From NCBI RefSeq assembly GCF_012641435.1, contig NZ_JABAIJ010000007.1, positions 340,382 through 404,381 on the forward strand: a DNA stretch of 64,000 nucleotides. The letters run 5' to 3'. The notes under the pieces were generated by a model. That model searched no databases and was not told the DNA's origin. It worked only from the letters and a program-made list of their open reading frames with translations. Shown in pieces: positions 24,943 through 33,717 of the stretch. The stretch comes from Rhizobium sp. P38BS-XIX (lineage in GTDB: Bacteria > Pseudomonadota > Alphaproteobacteria > Rhizobiales > Rhizobiaceae). Made by a program: the position numbers and the translations under genes. Each line of letters starts with the position of its first letter. Positions within the stretch are counted from its first letter, which is position 1.

Positions 24943-27261
24943 TCACTTCGACGGCGCGGTTGTGGCCGCGCGGGCGAGGTTGGTTTCATATTGCGTCTTG
25001 CCCGAAAGATATTGCTTCGGCCACGGAATGGAAGTTAGCCCGATCTTGGCGGCTTCATGCAGCGCCCAGGCCGGATCGGCCAGATGCGGGCGTGCAACGG
25101 CGCAAAGATCGGCGCGGCCTGCGGCGATGATGGAGTTGGCGTGATCGGCCTCGGAGATCGCACCGACGGCAATCGTCGGGATGCCGATCTCGTTGCGGAT
25201 CTTGTCGGAGAACGGCGTCTGGAACAGGCGGCCGTAAACCGGCTGTTCCTGTTTCGAAACCTGTCCCGACGAGCAATCGATGAGGTCGGCGCCGGCATCC
25301 TTGAACATGCGGGCGAAAATCGCGGCATCCTCCGGCGTGTTGCCGCCATCGGTCCAGTCATGGCAGGAGAGACGAACCGAGATCGGCTTGTCCGCCGGCC
25401 AGATGGCGCGCATCGCCTTGAATATCTCAAGGGGATAGCGGGCACGGTTTTCATGGCTGCCGCCGTATTCGTCTTCACGCAGATTGGTCAGCGGCGACAG
25501 GAAGCTCGACAGCAGATAGCCGTGAGCGCAATGCAGCTCCAGCCAGTCAGCGTCGGTTTCGAGCGCCAGTTCCGTTGAGCGGATGAAGTCGGCCTTGACG
25601 CGATCCATATCGGCGCGATCCATGGCCTTCGGCACCTGGCTGTTTTTGAGGTAGGGGATTGCCGAGGCCGAGATCAGCGGCCAGCCGCCTTCGGCCAAAG
25701 GCTGGTCGATACCTTCCCAGGCGAGCTTGGTGGCACCCTTGCGTCCGGCGTGGCCGATCTGGATGCCGACCTTGGCGGCGCTGTTCATGTGAACGAAATC
25801 GACCAGACGCTTCCATTGCGCCACCTGCTCTTCGTTCCAGAGGCCGAGGCAGCCGGGTGTGATGCGGGCGTCCGGCGTCACGCAGGTCATTTCCGCGAAG
25901 ATCAGACCAGCGCCACCAAGCGCGCGCGAGCCGAGGTGGATGATGTGGAAGTCGTTCATCACGCCATCTTCGGCCGAATACATCGCCATCGGCGACATGA
26001 CGATGCGGTTGACGAGATGAACATCGCGTAGCTTGTAGGGCGTGAACATCGGTGGCAGGCAGCGATCGTTGCCAACCGAGAGACCGGATTTTTCGGCGAA
26101 CCAGCGCTCATAGCCCTCAAGCCAGGTCTTGTCGCGCAGCCGCAGATTTTCGTGGCTGATCCGCTGCGAGCGGGTCAGCATCGAATACATGAATTGCGGC
26201 GGCTCGAGCGTGTCGGCATAGCGGCGTCCGACGACTTCGAACCATTCCATCGCGTTGCGTGCGGCGTTCTGGATTCGGGCGACGTCGACGCGGCGGATTT
26301 CCTCGTAGGTCTCAAGAGCGGCCGGTATCTTGTCTTTCTCGTGGCCGTGGATCTGGAACTGCCGAGTCAGCTCGATGGCATCGTCGATCGCGAGCTTGGT
26401 GCCCGAGCCGATGGCGAAATGTGCGGTGTGAGCGGCATCGCCCATCAGGACAACATGTGAGTTGCCGTTGAAATGGCTCCACTTGCCGCAGATCAGACGG
26501 TTGAAATTCAGCCATGCCGAGCCGCGGATATGGCGGGCATTGGTCATCAGCGAAGCGCCTTCCAGCACTTCGGAGAACAGGTCTTCGCAAAAGGCGATGG
26601 AGCCGTCCTGATCCATCTTGTCGAGGCCGTGGGCGAGATAGGCCTCTTCTGTCGTCTCGACGATGAAGGTCGAAGTCTTGTCGTCGAACTTGTAGATATG
26701 CGACTGGAACCAGCCGTGATCGGTGCGGCGGAAATCGAAGGTGAAGGCGTCGAAAAGCTTGTTGGTTCCGAGCCAGATGTAGCGGTTCGGCCGGGTGATC
26801 ATATCAGGCTGGAAGACGTCCGGATAATGATTGCGGATGCGGGAATTAAGACCGTCCGAACCGATGACCAGATCGGCATCGGGATAATCGAGATCGGAAT
26901 TGACGTCGGTTTCGAAGATCAACTCGACATCCAGCGCCTCGCAGCGCTTCTGTAGAATGTTCAAGAGCTTCTTGCGGCCGATACCGACGAAGCCGTGGCC
27001 CGAGGTGCGCTGGCGGGTGCCCTTGAACAGGACTTCGATATCGTCCCAGTGATTGAAGGCATCCTCGATTTCTGCAGCGCTTTCGGGGTCCCATTCGCGC
27101 ATCGAAACCATGGTCGCGTCGGAGAAGACGACGCCCCAGCCGAACGTATCATAGGGCCGATTGCGCTCGACCACGCGGATCGAATGTTCAGGATGGAGTT
27201 TCTTCATCAGAAGCGCGAAGTAGAGCCCTGCGGGGCCGCCGCCGATACAGACGATGCGCAT
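24943..27261 (-). CDS. abmA: Bifunctional 2-aminobenzoyl-CoA monooxygenase/reductase (salicylyl-CoA 5-hydroxylase-like)
   Basis: 772 aa, the size of the flavoprotein from Azoarcus. Residues 1-~390 are a class A flavin monooxygenase: CIGGGPAGLYFALLMK dinucleotide fold, VERNRPYDTFGWG, GSDGLNSRIR and VLMGDAAHTAHFAIGSGTK. Residues ~400-772 are an Old Yellow Enzyme-type reductase: MSPMAMYSAEDG, QIGHAGRKG, LELHCAHGYLLSSFLSP and the C-terminal RADLCAVARPHLADP. The enzyme hydroxylates 2-aminobenzoyl-CoA and then reduces the ring, giving a non-aromatic CoA thioester without extradiol cleavage. ATG 27261 follows GAGGAGGGAAAAGCG. First gene of the leftward operon; a palindrome lies 43 nt upstream. Salicylyl-CoA hydroxylase is the closest alternative; the ligase and isatin-type genes nearby favour anthranilate. 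Confidence 0.9.
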   Translation of the reverse strand: MRIVCIGGGPAGLYFALLMKKLHPEHSIRVVERNRPYDTFGWGVVFSDATMVSMREWDPESAAEIEDAFNHWDDIEVLFKGTRQRTSGHGFVGIGRKKLLNILQKRCEALDVELIFETDVNSDLDYPDADLVIGSDGLNSRIRNHYPDVFQPDMITRPNRYIWLGTNKLFDAFTFDFRRTDHGWFQSHIYKFDDKTSTFIVETTEEAYLAHGLDKMDQDGSIAFCEDLFSEVLEGASLMTNARHIRGSAWLNFNRLICGKWSHFNGNSHVVLMGDAAHTAHFAIGSGTKLAIDDAIELTRQFQIHGHEKDKIPAALETYEEIRRVDVARIQNAARNAMEWFEVVGRRYADTLEPPQFMYSMLTRSQRISHENLRLRDKTWLEGYERWFAEKSGLSVGNDRCLPPMFTPYKLRDVHLVNRIVMSPMAMYSAEDGVMNDFHIIHLGSRALGGAGLIFAEMTCVTPDARITPGCLGLWNEEQVAQWKRLVDFVHMNSAAKVGIQIGHAGRKGATKLAWEGIDQPLAEGGWPLISASAIPYLKNSQVPKAMDRADMDRVKADFIRSTELALETDADWLELHCAHGYLLSSFLSPLTNLREDEYGGSHENRARYPLEIFKAMRAIWPADKPISVRLSCHDWTDGGNTPEDAAIFARMFKDAGADLIDCSSGQVSKQEQPVYGRLFQTPFSDKIRNEIGIPTIAVGAISEADHANSIIAAGRADLCAVARPHLADPAWALHEAAKIGLTSIPWPKQYLSGKTQYETNLARAATTAPSK

Positions 27262-27303
27262 CGCTTTTCCCTCCTCTTCAGGCCGGAGCCGATCTCAAAA
27301 TCA

Positions 27304-27316
27304 TTTAAACTTAAAA
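27304..27316. promoter_or_regulatory. Operator-like palindrome, copy 1
   Basis: TTTAAACTTAAAA, followed by TATCTTG. Matches the shared TTTTAANCTTAAAA pattern; close enough to the abmA start to overlap its promoter. Confidence 0.6.
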
Positions 27317-27432
27317 TATCTTGTCGCTGCCATTCGTCAAGGGTTTTCCCGCCGAAATCTGCGGCCGGATGATGGCTATGATAACACGAAAACTGGAAAT
27401 TCTGCTTTTGAATCAATGGAAAGTCAAAAATA

Positions 27433-27446
27433 TTTTAGGCTTAAAA
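27433..27446. promoter_or_regulatory. Operator-like palindrome, copy 2
   Basis: TTTTAGGCTTAAAA, followed by TTTCTTG. Serves the rightward 2-aminobenzoate-CoA ligase gene. Confidence 0.6.
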
Positions 27447-27560
27447 TTTCTTGCTTGAACATTGCGGGCTTCAGTGCGATCTTTTTCGCAACGCTACACG
27501 CGCTGCGGGGGAAACCGGCGATGATGGCGATTTGATCGATAAGAATGTGGGAGCAAGGCA

Positions 27561-29183
27561 ATGCTGGGACCGACCGGTCATACCGATACATTCACGCGAG
27601 ACAATCTGCCGCCATTCGATGAGTGGCCCGAACTGCTGATGGATGGTTTCGACTATCCGGAATGGCTGAATGCCGGTTTCGAACTCAGCGACCGGATGGT
27701 CGAGAAGGGTTTCGGCGACAATGTCGCCCTGATCGGCAACGGTCGTCGCCGTACCTACAAGGAGCTGGCGGACTGGACCAATCGCATCGCTCACGCGCTC
27801 ATCGAGAATTTCGGGGTGAAGCCAGGCAATCGCGTTCTCATCCGCTCCGGCAACAACCCCGCAATGATTGCCTGCTGGTTGGCGGTGACGAAGGTGGGTG
27901 CCGTTGCCGTCAACACCATGCCGATGCTCAGGGCAGGCGAGCTTTCGAAGGTTATCGACAAGGCCGAGATCTCGTTTGCGCTTTGCGATACCAGGCTGCT
28001 GGAAGAGCTCGTGGCGGCCGCCAAGGATAGCCAATTCCTGAAGCAGGTCGTCGGCTTCGACGGAACGGCCAATCACGATGCCGAGCTTGACCGTATCGCG
28101 CTCAATAAGCCGGTTCGCTTCGAACCGGTAAAAACCGGACGGGACGACGTCGCACTGCTCGGCTTCACATCGGGCTCGACCGGTGTGCCGAAGGCGACGA
28201 TGCACTTCCATCGGGATATCCTCATTATCGCCGACGCTTATGCCAAGGAAGTGCTGCAGGTGACGTCCGACGATGTCTTCATCGGTTCGCCGCCGATCGC
28301 TTTCACCTTCGGTCTCGGCGGTCTGGTCGTCTTTCCCTTGCGCTTCGGCGCTTCGACGGCGCTGCTCGAAAACGCCTCGCCGAAGAACATGGTCGAGATC
28401 ATCCAGGAATATGGCGCGACCATCAGCTTCACCGCGCCGACGGCCTATCGCGCCATGCTGGCGGCGATGGAGGAGGGAGCAGATCTCTCTTCCCTTCGAG
28501 TCGCGGTTTCAGCCGGTGAAACGCTGCCCGGCCCGATCTTCGAAGAGTGGACGCGCAAGACCGGCAAGCCGATCCTCGACGGTATCGGCTCGACGGAAAT
28601 GCTGCATATCTTCATTTCCAATCGGCTTTCCGATGCCAAGCCGAACTGCACCGGCAAGCCGTTGACGGGTTATGAGGCCCGCGTTGTGGACGACGAGATG
28701 AACGAGGTTCCAATCGGCGCGATCGGCAAGCTTGTCGTTCGTGGTCCGATCGGTTGCCGCTATCTCGCCGACCACAGGCAAGCCGACTATGTGCGGGACG
28801 GGTGGAACCTGACGGGCGACAGCTTCATTCAGGACGAAGACGGCTATTTCCATTTTGCAGCCCGTTCCGACGACATCATTCTTTCGGCCGGATACAATAT
28901 TGCCGGGCCCGAAGTGGAGGCGGCGCTCCTGTCGCACGCCGATGTGCTTGAATGCGCCGTGATCGGCACGCCGGACGAGGATCGAGGCAGCATCGTTCAG
29001 GCGCATGTTGTGCTGGCGTCGGGTGTCGCCGCATCGGATCTGCTGGTCAAGGCGCTGCAGGATCACGTCAAGGCAGTCATCGCGCCCTACAAGTATCCGC
29101 GCTCTATCATTTTCGTCGAGGCTCTGCCGAAGACGGAATCAGGCAAAATACAGCGTTTCCGCCTGAAGACGCCGGCGGCTTGA
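27561..29183 (+). CDS. abmG: 2-aminobenzoate (benzoate-type) CoA ligase
   Basis: 540 aa, ANL superfamily. ATP loop TSGSTGVPK at 203-211, GSTEMLH (A5), WNLTGDSFIQDEDGYFHFAARSDD (A7/A8 hinge, read in parts) and catalytic Lys529 in PKTESGKIQRFRLK. The pocket segment SPPIAFTFGLGG is typical of benzoate- and 2-aminobenzoate-CoA ligases. It activates an aromatic acid with ATP and CoA in the cytoplasm, here most likely anthranilate, because it is divergent from the 2-aminobenzoyl-CoA monooxygenase operon. ATG 27561 has GGGAGCAAGG upstream. The symbol follows the Azoarcus gene; benzoate or salicylate as substrate is not excluded. Confidence 0.9.
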   Translation: MLGPTGHTDTFTRDNLPPFDEWPELLMDGFDYPEWLNAGFELSDRMVEKGFGDNVALIGNGRRRTYKELADWTNRIAHALIENFGVKPGNRVLIRSGNNPAMIACWLAVTKVGAVAVNTMPMLRAGELSKVIDKAEISFALCDTRLLEELVAAAKDSQFLKQVVGFDGTANHDAELDRIALNKPVRFEPVKTGRDDVALLGFTSGSTGVPKATMHFHRDILIIADAYAKEVLQVTSDDVFIGSPPIAFTFGLGGLVVFPLRFGASTALLENASPKNMVEIIQEYGATISFTAPTAYRAMLAAMEEGADLSSLRVAVSAGETLPGPIFEEWTRKTGKPILDGIGSTEMLHIFISNRLSDAKPNCTGKPLTGYEARVVDDEMNEVPIGAIGKLVVRGPIGCRYLADHRQADYVRDGWNLTGDSFIQDEDGYFHFAARSDDIILSAGYNIAGPEVEAALLSHADVLECAVIGTPDEDRGSIVQAHVVLASGVAASDLLVKALQDHVKAVIAPYKYPRSIIFVEALPKTESGKIQRFRLKTPAA

Positions 29184-29240
29184 TCGCTGCAAATTCCGTG
29201 AAAAGCGGGCCTGTTCCAGGCGGCAAAGTCCCAGCACCGA

Positions 29241-29804
29241 TCATTTGCCCGGATGCCTCGGATCCCACAACACGGTTTTGGCATCTTTCTCGTATGCCAT
29301 GCCCTTGGGATAGCTGATCGCTTCGAACTGCAGACCCCACGGCGCCTGAAAATACAGGATCGACTGGCCGGCGGCCGGGCCGTCCTGGACCGGGAACGGT
29401 CCCAGACGTGTCTCGATGTTATGGCTGTCCAGATAGGCCTTTGCCGCATCGATGTCATCGACGTAGAGCGAGATATGAAATGCGCCGATGTCGCTGTTCT
29501 TCTGTTTCAGATCTCGCTGATCGGGAGCGACGTATTCGAAGAGCTCGATGTTCGAACCGAAACCGCAGCGTATTTGGGTGATCTGCTTTACCTGCGCCTT
29601 GGGGTGGACGCCGAGCAGATCCGTCATGAACGTTCCCTCGTCATCGGCAAACGGCCCGAATGACATTATGGCCTCGCAGCCAAGCACGTTTTGAAAGAAA
29701 TCGACCGCCTGCTTCATATCCGGCACCGTGAGGCCCGTATGGTCGTGGCCACGAAGTCCGGGCAGCCCGCCGGCTTTTTTCTCTGCGGACACAGAGTCTT
29801 TCAT
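29241..29804 (-). CDS. VOC family (glyoxalase/dioxygenase-like) protein
   Basis: 187 aa with two beta-alpha-beta-beta-beta modules. Candidate metal ligands are the His in GHDHTGLTVPD, Glu in NIELFEYVAP, His in GAFHISLYVDD and Glu in GLQFEAISYP, the standard His-Glu-His-Glu layout. Function could be isomerase, lyase or dioxygenase; no specific reaction can be read out. It is the last gene on the leftward strand after the dipeptide-type ABC genes (81-bp gap) and converges with the CoA ligase, so it may act on the imported compound. Confidence 0.85.
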   Translation of the reverse strand: MKDSVSAEKKAGGLPGLRGHDHTGLTVPDMKQAVDFFQNVLGCEAIMSFGPFADDEGTFMTDLLGVHPKAQVKQITQIRCGFGSNIELFEYVAPDQRDLKQKNSDIGAFHISLYVDDIDAAKAYLDSHNIETRLGPFPVQDGPAAGQSILYFQAPWGLQFEAISYPKGMAYEKDAKTVLWDPRHPGK

Positions 29805-29885
29805 GGTGATTCCCCTTTCCAGATGTCGATACTGATCGGTTCTTTCTGTGGTTGACGCGACGGCTCTGCGCCTTCCAGCGACTGT

Positions 29886-30740
29886 TCAGGCCTCCGACGC
29901 TTCTTCCATCAGGCTTTCGCGGCCGAGCCAATTCGGGTCGATCTCGGGCAGAGGAATGGCGTCAAGCAGCATGCGCGTATAGGCGGAGGCGGGTGCAGTG
30001 AAGACGCGTTCGCAATCGCCTTCTTCCTCGATGCGCCCGTGACGCAGGACATAGACGCGATCGCAGACGGCGCGGATGACTGAAAGGTCGTGGCTGATGA
30101 AGGCCATTGACAAGCCGAGATCGCGCGAAAGCTCTTTCAGCAGATTGAGCACCTGTGCCTGGGTCGAGACGTCCAAGCCGGAGACGATCTCGTCTGCCAG
30201 CACGAAATCAGGCTCCAGCAATGCGGCCCGGGCAATGCCAATGCGTTGGCGCTGGCCGCCGGACAGTTCGTGCGGATTGCGATCGAGGCAGGCTTGCGGC
30301 AGCGTCACCCGCTCGAGGATCTTGGCGACACGTTTCTCCGCGTCTTTCCGGTTCGAGGCAAGCTTATGCAGCAGCAGCGGTTCGACGAGGATGCTGCGGA
30401 TCGTGTGGCGCGGATTGAGCGACGCCATCGGGTCCTGGAAGATCATCTGCATGCGACGACGCAAGGGTCGCATGTCTGCATTCGGCAGTCTGGTGATGTC
30501 CCTGCCGTCGAAATGGATAGTGCCCGCATTTACATCGATCAGCCGCAACAAGGCTCGGCCAAGCGTCGTCTTGCCCGATCCGCTCTCGCCGACGATGCCG
30601 ATGGTTTCGCCGCGGCGGATATCGATATCGACGCCATGCAGGACCTTGATGCCCTGGCCTGGCGGCCCGAAAAGATGCGGCTTGGCGCCATAGGTGACTT
30701 CGATGCCTCTGGCCGAAAGGAGATGATCGGAAACGCTCAT
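29886..30740 (-). CDS. Peptide-type ABC transporter ATPase, DppF/OppF-like
   Basis: 284 aa. Walker A GESGSGKTT (~50-58), signature LSGGQRQRIGIARAALLEP, Walker B DFVLADE, plus the oligopeptide-type C-terminal extension (PASAYTRMLLDAIPLP). Cytoplasmic ATPase of a binding-protein-dependent importer. Its start overlaps the upstream ATPase stop by 4 bp (ATGA), showing tight coupling in the operon. Confidence 0.93.
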   Translation of the reverse strand: MSVSDHLLSARGIEVTYGAKPHLFGPPGQGIKVLHGVDIDIRRGETIGIVGESGSGKTTLGRALLRLIDVNAGTIHFDGRDITRLPNADMRPLRRRMQMIFQDPMASLNPRHTIRSILVEPLLLHKLASNRKDAEKRVAKILERVTLPQACLDRNPHELSGGQRQRIGIARAALLEPDFVLADEIVSGLDVSTQAQVLNLLKELSRDLGLSMAFISHDLSVIRAVCDRVYVLRHGRIEEEGDCERVFTAPASAYTRMLLDAIPLPEIDPNWLGRESLMEEASEA

Positions 30741-31609
30741 CGACCGCCCTCCGAAATGCTGATTTCGCGGCGTAGTTGCTCGAAGACTGCCTGCGGAACG
30801 GGCGTCAGGCCGGCATCCGGCCGGTCGTAGCGCGGCCCGGCGGCAACAAGCGATTTCGTGTAGATATGCTGGGGGTGACCAAGCACGTCGCTCGTTCGTC
30901 CCTCTTCGATGACCTTGCCGGCGTAGAGCAGGGTCACGCTGTCGCAGATCTGCGCGACGACGCCGAGATCATGTGTGACGAAGATGACGGCGGTGCCGTG
31001 CGCTTCCTGCAGACCGCGGATCAGCCGCAGGATCTGCTTTTGCACGGTGACGTCGAGTGCCGTGGTCGGCTCGTCGGCGACAACCATTTTCGGCTCGAGT
31101 GCGAAGGCGGCGGCGATGAGGATGCGCTGCCGCATCCCACCGGACAACTCATGGGGATAGGCGCGCAGCACGCGCTCGGGATCGCGGATGTGCACTTCTT
31201 CCAGCAACTTCAGCGCCCGCCGGCGAGCATCGCGCGATGACATGCCCCGTTTCAGCCGCAGGCCATCGGTCAGCTGTGCCTCGATGCGGCGGCCGGGATT
31301 GAGGGCGGTTTGCGGGTCCTGCGGGATGAGGGAGATCTCGCTGCCCATGATACCCCGCAACTCTTTCGCTGAGAGAGTGAGGAGGTTTCGGTTTTCGAAC
31401 AGGATCGATCCACTCGTGATACGGACGCTACGCGGCAGGATGCCGAGCAAAGCCTTGGCGATGGTCGACTTTCCGGCGCCGCTCTCGCCGACGAGCCCGC
31501 GCACTTCGCCGCGCTCAAGCGTCAGAGAAACGTCGCGCAGGATCGGTGCGCCGCCGTCGCGGTCGGATATGGCGCTGAGGCCGGCAATGGATAGGAGCGG
31601 AAATATCAT
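30737..31609 (-). CDS. Peptide-type ABC transporter ATPase, DppD/OppD-like
   Basis: 290 aa. Walker A GESGAGKST (~39-47), Q-loop LIPQDPQTALNPGRRI, signature LSGGMRQRILIAAAF, Walker B MVVADEPTTALD and H-switch FVTHDLGV. Pairs with the next ATPase to energise import. Its 4-bp overlaps with the upstream permease and downstream ATPase mark one operon. Confidence 0.93.
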   Translation of the reverse strand: MIFPLLSIAGLSAISDRDGGAPILRDVSLTLERGEVRGLVGESGAGKSTIAKALLGILPRSVRITSGSILFENRNLLTLSAKELRGIMGSEISLIPQDPQTALNPGRRIEAQLTDGLRLKRGMSSRDARRRALKLLEEVHIRDPERVLRAYPHELSGGMRQRILIAAAFALEPKMVVADEPTTALDVTVQKQILRLIRGLQEAHGTAVIFVTHDLGVVAQICDSVTLLYAGKVIEEGRTSDVLGHPQHIYTKSLVAAGPRYDRPDAGLTPVPQAVFEQLRREISISEGGR

Positions 31610-32499
31610 CGGCGCATCACCGGATCGAGGGCGCGGCGCAGGCCGTCACCGAGTTGATTGAAGGCAAGCACCGTCGCAAAAAGCGCGATCAGCGGCACGA
31701 CCAGCACCCACCAGCCTTGGTAGATCATCTGTCGCCCCTCTGCGATCATCCCGCCCCAGGTCGGCGTGTCGGATGCGACCGACAGGCCGACGAAGGACAG
31801 GATGGCTTCGACAATGACGGCGATGCCCATTTCCAGGCTGACGAGAGCTATGAGCACAGGCGTGACATTGGGCAGGATTTCGCTGAAGAGGATTCTGGCC
31901 CGCGAAAAGCCGATCGTGTGGGCGGCCGTCACATAATCCATGCGCGCCTGCGCCTGCGTTTCCGAGCGCACGACGCGACAGAAGCGCGTCCAGTCGATGA
32001 TGACGATCGCGGCGATGACCGAATGTACACCGGAGCCGAAGACGGCGACGAGCAAGATCGAGAGAAGAACCGGCGGGAAAGCCATCCAGATATCGACAAG
32101 GCGGGAGATCACCTTGTCGATCCAGCCGCCATACCAGCCGGCGAGAAGACCGAGCAAAGTGCCGATAAACGCCGCGAGGCCGGCTGCGACGAAGGCGACC
32201 GTCAGGGCGATGCGCGTACCGAAGATGGCGCGGGAGAGCACGTCGCGGCCGAGATCGTCGGTGCCCAGCAAGAAGCCGGGATCGGAACCCTCGATCCAGG
32301 CCGGCGGCAGGGTGCCGGACATCAGATCCTGCTCCAGCGGATCTTTCGGCGCGATGTAAGGCGCAAAGATCGCGAGGATGAGGAGGATGAGAATGAAGCC
32401 GCCGCCGAAGATCACCTTCGGCTCGGACAGCAGCGCCCGGATGCGTTTCGTCACTCTGGAGGGCGACCGCGGCATGGCGGGCGAGGTGACGTCAGCCAT
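31606..32499 (-). CDS. Peptide-type ABC transporter permease, DppC-like
   Basis: 297 aa from ATG 32499. A cytoplasmic N-tail, the OppC N-terminal TM segment (GGGFILILLILAIFAPYIAP), the periplasmic loop LGTDDLGRDVLSR characteristic of DppC/OppC, and five further TM segments with the EAA-like loop DYVTAAHTIGFSRARILFSEILPN (read in parts). Inner membrane. Overlaps the partner permease gene by 8 bp. Confidence 0.92.
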   Translation of the reverse strand: MADVTSPAMPRSPSRVTKRIRALLSEPKVIFGGGFILILLILAIFAPYIAPKDPLEQDLMSGTLPPAWIEGSDPGFLLGTDDLGRDVLSRAIFGTRIALTVAFVAAGLAAFIGTLLGLLAGWYGGWIDKVISRLVDIWMAFPPVLLSILLVAVFGSGVHSVIAAIVIIDWTRFCRVVRSETQAQARMDYVTAAHTIGFSRARILFSEILPNVTPVLIALVSLEMGIAVIVEAILSFVGLSVASDTPTWGGMIAEGRQMIYQGWWVLVVPLIALFATVLAFNQLGDGLRRALDPVMRR

Positions 32500-33499
32500 G
32501 GGCGAGCCTCGGATTGAAGGCCGCGACCAGGAGATCGACCGCCAGATTGACGAGAATGAAGAGGGCGCCAAAGACAAGGACAAGCCCCTGGATCAACGGT
32601 AGGTCGCGGTTGATGACGGCATCGATCGCCATGTTGCCGATGCCGGGATAGGCGAAAATGCGCTCCACGATGACGGTGCCGCCGATGAGGAAGGTGAATT
32701 GCACGCCAGTCAACGCGATGGTCGGGCCGACGGCATTGCGCAACGCTTCCTGAAGCACCAGCCGCAGCTCCGACATGCCCTTCAGCTTGGCGAGCAGGAT
32801 ATAGTCCTGCACCATGGCCTCGGAGAGTGCGGCTTTCAGCACGCGGGCGATGATGGCGGCGAGCGGCAGGCCGAGCGCCAGGACCGGCATGACCATGTGC
32901 GCACAGATATCGGCGAAGATCGCAAAGCGAAGCGTCAGCAGGCTTTCGAGGAGATAGAAGGAGGTCGCAAACTGTGCGTCGATGCTCGGATCGATGCGGC
33001 CGGAGAGCGGGAAAAGCGGAAAGAGAACGCCGAGGACGAGAACCAGCGCGAGAGCCCAGACGAAATCCGGCACGGCAAGGAAAAGGCCGTTCAGACTGTC
33101 AATGACAGGTTCGAAAATCGTGCGGCGTGCGAGCGTGCCGACGATGGCGACCGCGCCGCCGAGAAGAACTGCCAGCGCCAATGCAGCGAAGGCCAGTTCC
33201 AGCGTTGCGGGGAGACGCTCGCCGAGCAATGAAAGCACATCCCGCTTCAGCGAGATCGATGTCCCGAAATCACCCGTCAGAACTGCTTTCAGCCACAGCC
33301 AGAATTGCGTGGTCAGACTGGCATCAAGGCCGTAATGGGCGCGGAGTGCTGCTATATCCGCTGGGCTTGCGCCCGGCGAGATCATCATCGCGATCGGATC
33401 GCCCGGCACGACGCGCAACAGGACGAAGACGATCACCGCTACTCCGAAGAGTGTGATTGCGGCCATGATCAGCCGGTTGAGAATGGAGACTGCTATCAT
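32492..33499 (-). CDS. Peptide-type ABC transporter permease, DppB-like
   Basis: 335 aa. Six TM segments; the DppB/OppB N-terminal signature LRVVPGDPIAMMI and the EAA loop region DYILLAKLKGMSELRLVLQEALRNA (read in parts) are clear. Forms the channel with the DppC-like partner. It lies downstream of the binding-protein gene, from which it is separated by 218 bp that contain a RIME-like element. Confidence 0.92.
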   Translation of the reverse strand: MIAVSILNRLIMAAITLFGVAVIVFVLLRVVPGDPIAMMISPGASPADIAALRAHYGLDASLTTQFWLWLKAVLTGDFGTSISLKRDVLSLLGERLPATLELAFAALALAVLLGGAVAIVGTLARRTIFEPVIDSLNGLFLAVPDFVWALALVLVLGVLFPLFPLSGRIDPSIDAQFATSFYLLESLLTLRFAIFADICAHMVMPVLALGLPLAAIIARVLKAALSEAMVQDYILLAKLKGMSELRLVLQEALRNAVGPTIALTGVQFTFLIGGTVIVERIFAYPGIGNMAIDAVINRDLPLIQGLVLVFGALFILVNLAVDLLVAAFNPRLAHG

Positions 33500-33547
33500 G
33501 CGTTATGAGTTCCGATCGCATGTGCTGGTGGCGATGAGAGCCCTGAG

Positions 33548-33699
33548 CCCCTCATCCTCCCTGTCGGGCACCTTCTCCCCGTTTTGGCGCGGAGAAGGGG
33601 AAAAAGGCGCCTACAGCCTATCCCTAACGACTTGTTCACGCGAGATGACAGAAGTCGTCCGCTCTCCCCGCGAGCGGGGAGAGGGCTAGGGTGAGGGGC
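33548..33699. repeat. Long RIME-like mosaic repeat
   Basis: About 150 bp framed by CCCCTCATCCTCCC on the left and GGGCTAGGGTGAGGGG on the right (inverted ends), with two inner hairpins: CCTTCTCCCC / GGAGAAGGGG and CTCTCCCCG / CGGGGAGAG. It lies inside the ABC operon between the binding-protein gene and the first permease gene. Confidence 0.8.
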
Positions 33700-33717
33700 A
33701 AAGCCGTAAAAGCGTTA

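Larger units (their letters stand above)
27262..27560. promoter_or_regulatory. Divergent control region of the 2-aminobenzoyl-CoA genes
   Basis: 299 bp, AT-rich at both ends. It holds two copies of one motif: TTTAAACTTAAAA at 27304-27316 (43 nt before the leftward abmA start) and TTTTAGGCTTAAAA at 27433-27446 (115 nt before the rightward ligase start). The similarity extends 3' into TATCTTG and TTTCTTG. Both copies lie in the same orientation, one near each promoter. Confidence 0.7.
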
